NCBI GenBank assembly: GCA_032158125.1
Contig: JASKOT010000036.1
Coordinates: forward strand, 102,088-166,087
Source of the DNA: Papiliotrema nemorosa
Lineage: Eukaryota > Basidiomycota > Tremellomycetes > Tremellales > Rhynchogastremaceae
Reading direction: 5' to 3'
DNA length: 64,000 bases
The notes under the pieces were generated by a model. It searched no databases. It had not been told where the DNA came from and was given only the letters and a program-made list of their open reading frames with translations. Position numbers and translations under genes: made by a program. Below are positions 60,773-64,000 of this stretch, in pieces (the stretch's first letter is position 1; each line of letters starts with the position of its first letter).

Positions 60773-62658
60773 ATGTCTCTCTCGGTTGAGGCAGCTCGAA
60801 CGTCGCCCAATGAAGACTTTGACGACAAGAGGGACATCCAGATGGTCGAGTCTCATGTCCAGAAAGAAGCGAGAGACTTGACTCCTCTCAAGTCGTCTCT
60901 GGACACCATCTCCACGTTCCGGGCTTTGTCTGTATTTCGAAATTCACTGGTCATCTGTGGTCTCGCGGCCTTCTCGTCCGCCCTAGATGGTAGGCCGGTC
61001 TTGGCAATAGACGCTAATCTGCAAGGCTATCAGAACCAGCTCAGTGGCTCTATCATCGCCAACGCCGGTTTCATCAAGCATTTTGCAAATGGCGCCAAAA
61101 AACTGCCTGCCGCGCACGTCTCGACTTTTGGAGGACTGTTCAGTGCGGGACAGGTCATCGGACAGGCGGGAATTCCGTTCGTCTCTGAGCGGTTCGGTCG
61201 AAAGATCGCCATGTATACTTTCTGTGTTTTGCTCCTTGCTGTAAGCAGATTTTAGTTCACACAGTGATCTCTGTTGACATCAAGGCGACCTTTGCCGAGG
61301 CGTTTGGTACACAATGGTATCACTGGACCGTCGCGAAGGCCATCGCTGGGATAGGTATTGGAGCTGTCCAAGCATCGCTCCCGGTTGTGAGTGCATTTTG
61401 TTCGATCGAGTCATCTTGTTAAACCTTCAGTACATCGCCGAACACGCGCCTGCTCAGCTTCGAGGTTTCCTTGTCGTATCTTATAGTTTGTGAGCTAAAG
61501 CGCGTTAATATTGTAGAAGACACTAACAAGTCAGCTGGTTTAATGTTGGTGGCTTGATGGCATCGGTCGCGTTGAAAGTCCGGAAAGATACCCATCCGCA
61601 AGATTGGAAAACTCCTGTGCTCACCCAATTTGCCATGATCGGAGCGGCCGTCCTCATCTACGTGTTCCTTCCCGAATCACCATGTAAGCTTCCAGCGTTG
61701 ATCGACTGGCGCTGACTGTTAGGGTGGCTGGCCGGTCAAGGACGGGTAGAAGAAGCCCACGGAATTCTTCAAAAGAAGAACGGCTCTATACCGGGATACG
61801 ATGCAGACGCCGAAGTCAAGATTATGGTCGCAACCATCGAGCAACAAAGGGAATGGGATAGAATTGCCTCGGCAGAGGGCCATTTCGCCATGTTGACTGG
61901 CTTGAACCTCAAGCGATTCATCATCGGAGCGTGGCCGAAGGTGACTTGTGTTCCTGTCCACCCGCTGACCGTTAGACTCTTCAGCAATTTGTCGGACTCT
62001 CCATCTTCTCCAACTACTCGACCTACTTTTTCCAACTCGCCGGTAACAAGAACCCTTTCAATGTCACAGTCATCCTAGGCTGCGTAAGCTTGCTCGCTGT
62101 CGTTGTCGATGCGACGCTCGTGGACAAGATCGGTCGTCGACGAATGACACTGTTTGGTTTCACTGGTGCCTGCCTCGGTGTCACCTTGATGGCTATTATT
62201 GGTTGCTTTGACTACAAGAATCAGCAACTTGGGTCGGCATTGGTCTTTGCCGGTGTATTGGCCAATTTCTGCAACACATTCCAGAGTTCCACCTCGTACG
62301 CGTATCTCACGGAGTGCTCGGAACAGCGATTCCGGGCTCGGGCCACTGGTTGGGGCCTGGCTTTCTGCAATCTGTGAGTGAAGACGGTCGATCGGCGCTG
62401 ATGTTCAGCTGGGCTATCTTGTTCTCCTTTACTGTCCCCCTCATGCTCGCCAAATGGGTCGTCAAGACAGCTTTCCTCTTTGTCGGTCTCGGAATCCCCG
62501 GGACTGTTTTAGCCTATTTCATTATGCCTGAGACCATGCGAAGATCGCCCGCAGAGATTCACGAAATGTTTGTCGACGAGGTGCCTCTCCGAAAATGGCG
62601 CGGCTACAAGACACAGGTCGAACGAGAGTTGGAGATGCAAATGGGCGAGCGTCTTTAG
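60773..62658 (+). CDS. MFS sugar transporter
   Basis: Start at 60773 in CACCATGT context, about 50 bp after a TATATAA box; stop at 62658. Multi-exon: the first intron is 60990-61025 and joins ALDG to YQNQLSG; others near 61241-61285, 61388-61433, 61489-61533, 61683-61723, 61940-61981, 62069-62092 and 62373-62408. Signatures: IPFVSERFGRKIAMY, AKAIAGIGIGAVQASLP, IAEHAPAQLRGFLVVSY, FLPESPWWLAGQGRVEEAH, VDKIGRRRMTLFGF, FQSSTSYAYLTECSEQRFRA and YFIMPETMRRSPAEIHEMF. Twelve helices expected; charged cytosolic tail. Substrate likely a hexose or oligosaccharide, possibly mannose released by the adjacent alpha-mannosidase. Confidence 0.87.
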
Positions 62659-63270
62659 TCGTTGCCCGAGAGTCCATAAAAGGAGAGGCGAATACCGGCA
62701 TTCTACGAGGATCGATGAAGGCTACTACAGCGTCGAAAGGGCTTTGTGACCGTCTTGGCTGAGTAGCATCTGAAATGCATGTCGTCCCCCGTAAAATTCC
62801 TACAGACCAGTGACTGCCCGGCACCCTTTCGCTCCTGGGGAGTTGCAGCGGCAACAATCGTCGGTTTTAATATTGGCGAATAACAAGCCAAGCAGGCATC
62901 CGGAGCCGTACAGACAATCAGATCATACTGTAGATACACCTAGGGGCAGGCTGATATCTCGGAATTCTGCTGGAACGCGGTCTCTGATCAGGACAACAAG
63001 CTCAGGATCGTGACGTGTCAAATACATGTCGCAAATCGGACAGATCCAGTTTCCGGCATGATTGGCATCCTGTGAGGTGAATCAAAGGACGAGTGTGTGA
63101 AATTCCCAGATAGGGCCCATACAACTTCATGGAGTCGCAAATCATACCACCTATTTGCTGAAACCCCGAATTTGATAAGAAGTGACCTGACTGTCAGGCG
63201 TCAAAGACGTGGCAATATGTATGATGCCTCTGAGAGTGCTCGTTGGTCTTTGTCCGTGCCATTGTAGTCA
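62659..63270. other. intergenic subtelomeric, no gene recognised
   Basis: About 610 bp between the transporter and the last gene, tail-to-tail. No repeats or recognisable ORFs. Confidence 0.5.
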
Positions 63271-63962
63271 TTAGTTCCATAAAAGTGTTAAAGCGCGAAT
63301 GCCTACGCTATAAGGCAGACGCCCGCAACTATAGCCAGCAAAAAAACACCATGGCATACAAAACACAATTATGCCCGTGATAGTCGACCCGGCAGTTCCC
63401 GAATCCTTGATAGATGATGTGGACATCTTGGAAGCGGATCCCTGAGAAGCGCTGGAAGTACGCGCCCTTGGGGCCGTGGTCGAGCTGGTCGATGCCGCTT
63501 CTGACACCGGTATTGAGGTGACACGTGTGGGGATCTGAGACTGGACGCCTTCGGAGAATATGTTGATGTAGTTGAGCTCGAAATACGCATCTGCATATGT
63601 GGTCGAAGCATCATTGATCACGTATGTGGTATAGCTAGGATCAGCGGGGTTCATGCAGTATACTGCACCATACCATGTTCGATCGCCAACAAGGGCCGGA
63701 CACGTAGACTGTAGAATCGCCGGAAGGCCTGCCTAGTCACCACAGAGGGTGATATCGATCGTGAGCGTTTGGACTGGAGATCAGTACATTGTCCTACACC
63801 TGAAGCATGGAATAGAAGGCAGGCAGACCGAGCCGGAAATATGGCAGCGTGGCTGATAGGTGATGCAGATATTTGACTCACCGCCGAAGAGGGTCCTCAC
63901 GTCGCAGGTCGTTGAAGGATAATATGCGACGGGTTGGCCGAGTAAGCAGATGGTGCCCTGAT
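63271..63962 (-). pseudogene. truncated secreted Ser/Thr-rich protein, cut by telomere
   Basis: Reading from the telomere inwards: QGTICLLGQPVAYYPSTTCD then VRTLFG (exon to 63882), an intron 63774..63881 (GTGAGT, CTGAT, CCAG), then VQTLTIDITLCGD, an in-frame TAG at 63733-63735, and AGLPAILQSTCPALVGDRTW followed by YGAVYCMNPADPSYTTY. A Ser/Thr-rich stalk and a hydrophobic segment (ITGIIVFCMPWCFFAGYS) end the protein. The spaced cysteines and stalk suggest a secreted or surface protein. The 5' part and start codon are missing because the exon runs into the telomere repeats, and the TAG (where CGDWAG would be expected, i.e. TGG) is an extra lesion. Confidence 0.6.
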
Positions 63963-64000
63963 GGGGGTTAGGGGGTTAGGGGGTTAGGGGGTTAGGGGGA
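63963..64000 (+). repeat. telomere repeats (TTAGGGGG)n
   Basis: Four TTAGGGGG units follow an initial GGGGG, running to the window end. This 8-nt unit, with five Gs, is the type known from Cryptococcus and relatives, and the G-rich strand runs 5'->3' to the chromosome end as expected for a right telomere. More repeats may lie beyond the window. Confidence 0.92.

Overview
The window is fungal nuclear DNA. The genes carry many short introns (about 35-60 nt, CTNAC/CTRAT-like branch sites, GTRNGT...YAG ends). The right edge is a run of TTAGGGGG repeats, the telomere unit known from Cryptococcus and related Tremellomycetes. I read it as the last 64 kb of a basidiomycete (tremellomycete-type) chromosome arm: coordinate 1 lies inside a gene and 64000 lies in the telomere. 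Exon coordinates below were worked out by hand from splice signals, reading frame and protein-family similarity recalled from memory; no search was run.

Left block (1-10 kb), glycoside breakdown: the 3' part of a GH78 alpha-L-rhamnosidase, a Zn2Cys6 regulator, a secreted beta-propeller-type hydrolase, a ten-exon GH1 beta-glucosidase and a secreted aspartic protease. Next block (11-27.5 kb), general metabolism: GABA aminotransferase, an SDR reductase, a class I glutamine amidotransferase, a YkoF-type thiamine-binding protein, a DHA-type MFS exporter, a small hypothetical gene, a purple acid phosphatase, a DadA-like FAD oxidase fused to a Rieske domain, an unknown 201-aa protein, an MpaB/DUF2236 oxygenase and a CsbD-like stress protein.

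The centre (27.7-39.4 kb) is the most interesting part. It is a compact seven-gene cluster: a fumarylacetoacetase-fold hydrolase and an SDR dehydrogenase (divergent), a 7-bladed lactonase, an IlvD/Edd sugar-acid dehydratase, a Zn2Cys6 regulator, an Ldh2-type 2-hydroxyacid dehydrogenase and an anion-type MFS permease (divergent). In order these activities make a complete non-phosphorylative route: aldonolactone to aldonate to 2-keto-3-deoxyaldonate to 2,4-diketo-3-deoxyaldonate to pyruvate plus a 2-hydroxy acid, with its own importer and regulator. Its promoters share a CGGAAA/TTTCCG motif, including a perfect 20-bp palindrome in the FAH-SDR promoter. The families differ from those of the described yeast L-rhamnose (LRA1-4) pathway.

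Right block (40-64 kb), accessory and subtelomeric: a Nudix CoA-diphosphatase, a multi-pass membrane protein, a DUF1479 oxygenase, a second and third Zn2Cys6 regulator, a histidine phosphatase, two sugar-type MFS transporters flanking a GH38 alpha-mannosidase, and a GDPD-like gene with damaged splice signals. The last gene, a secreted Ser-rich protein, has an in-frame TAG and is cut off by the telomere, so the chromosome end appears to have broken and healed inside it.
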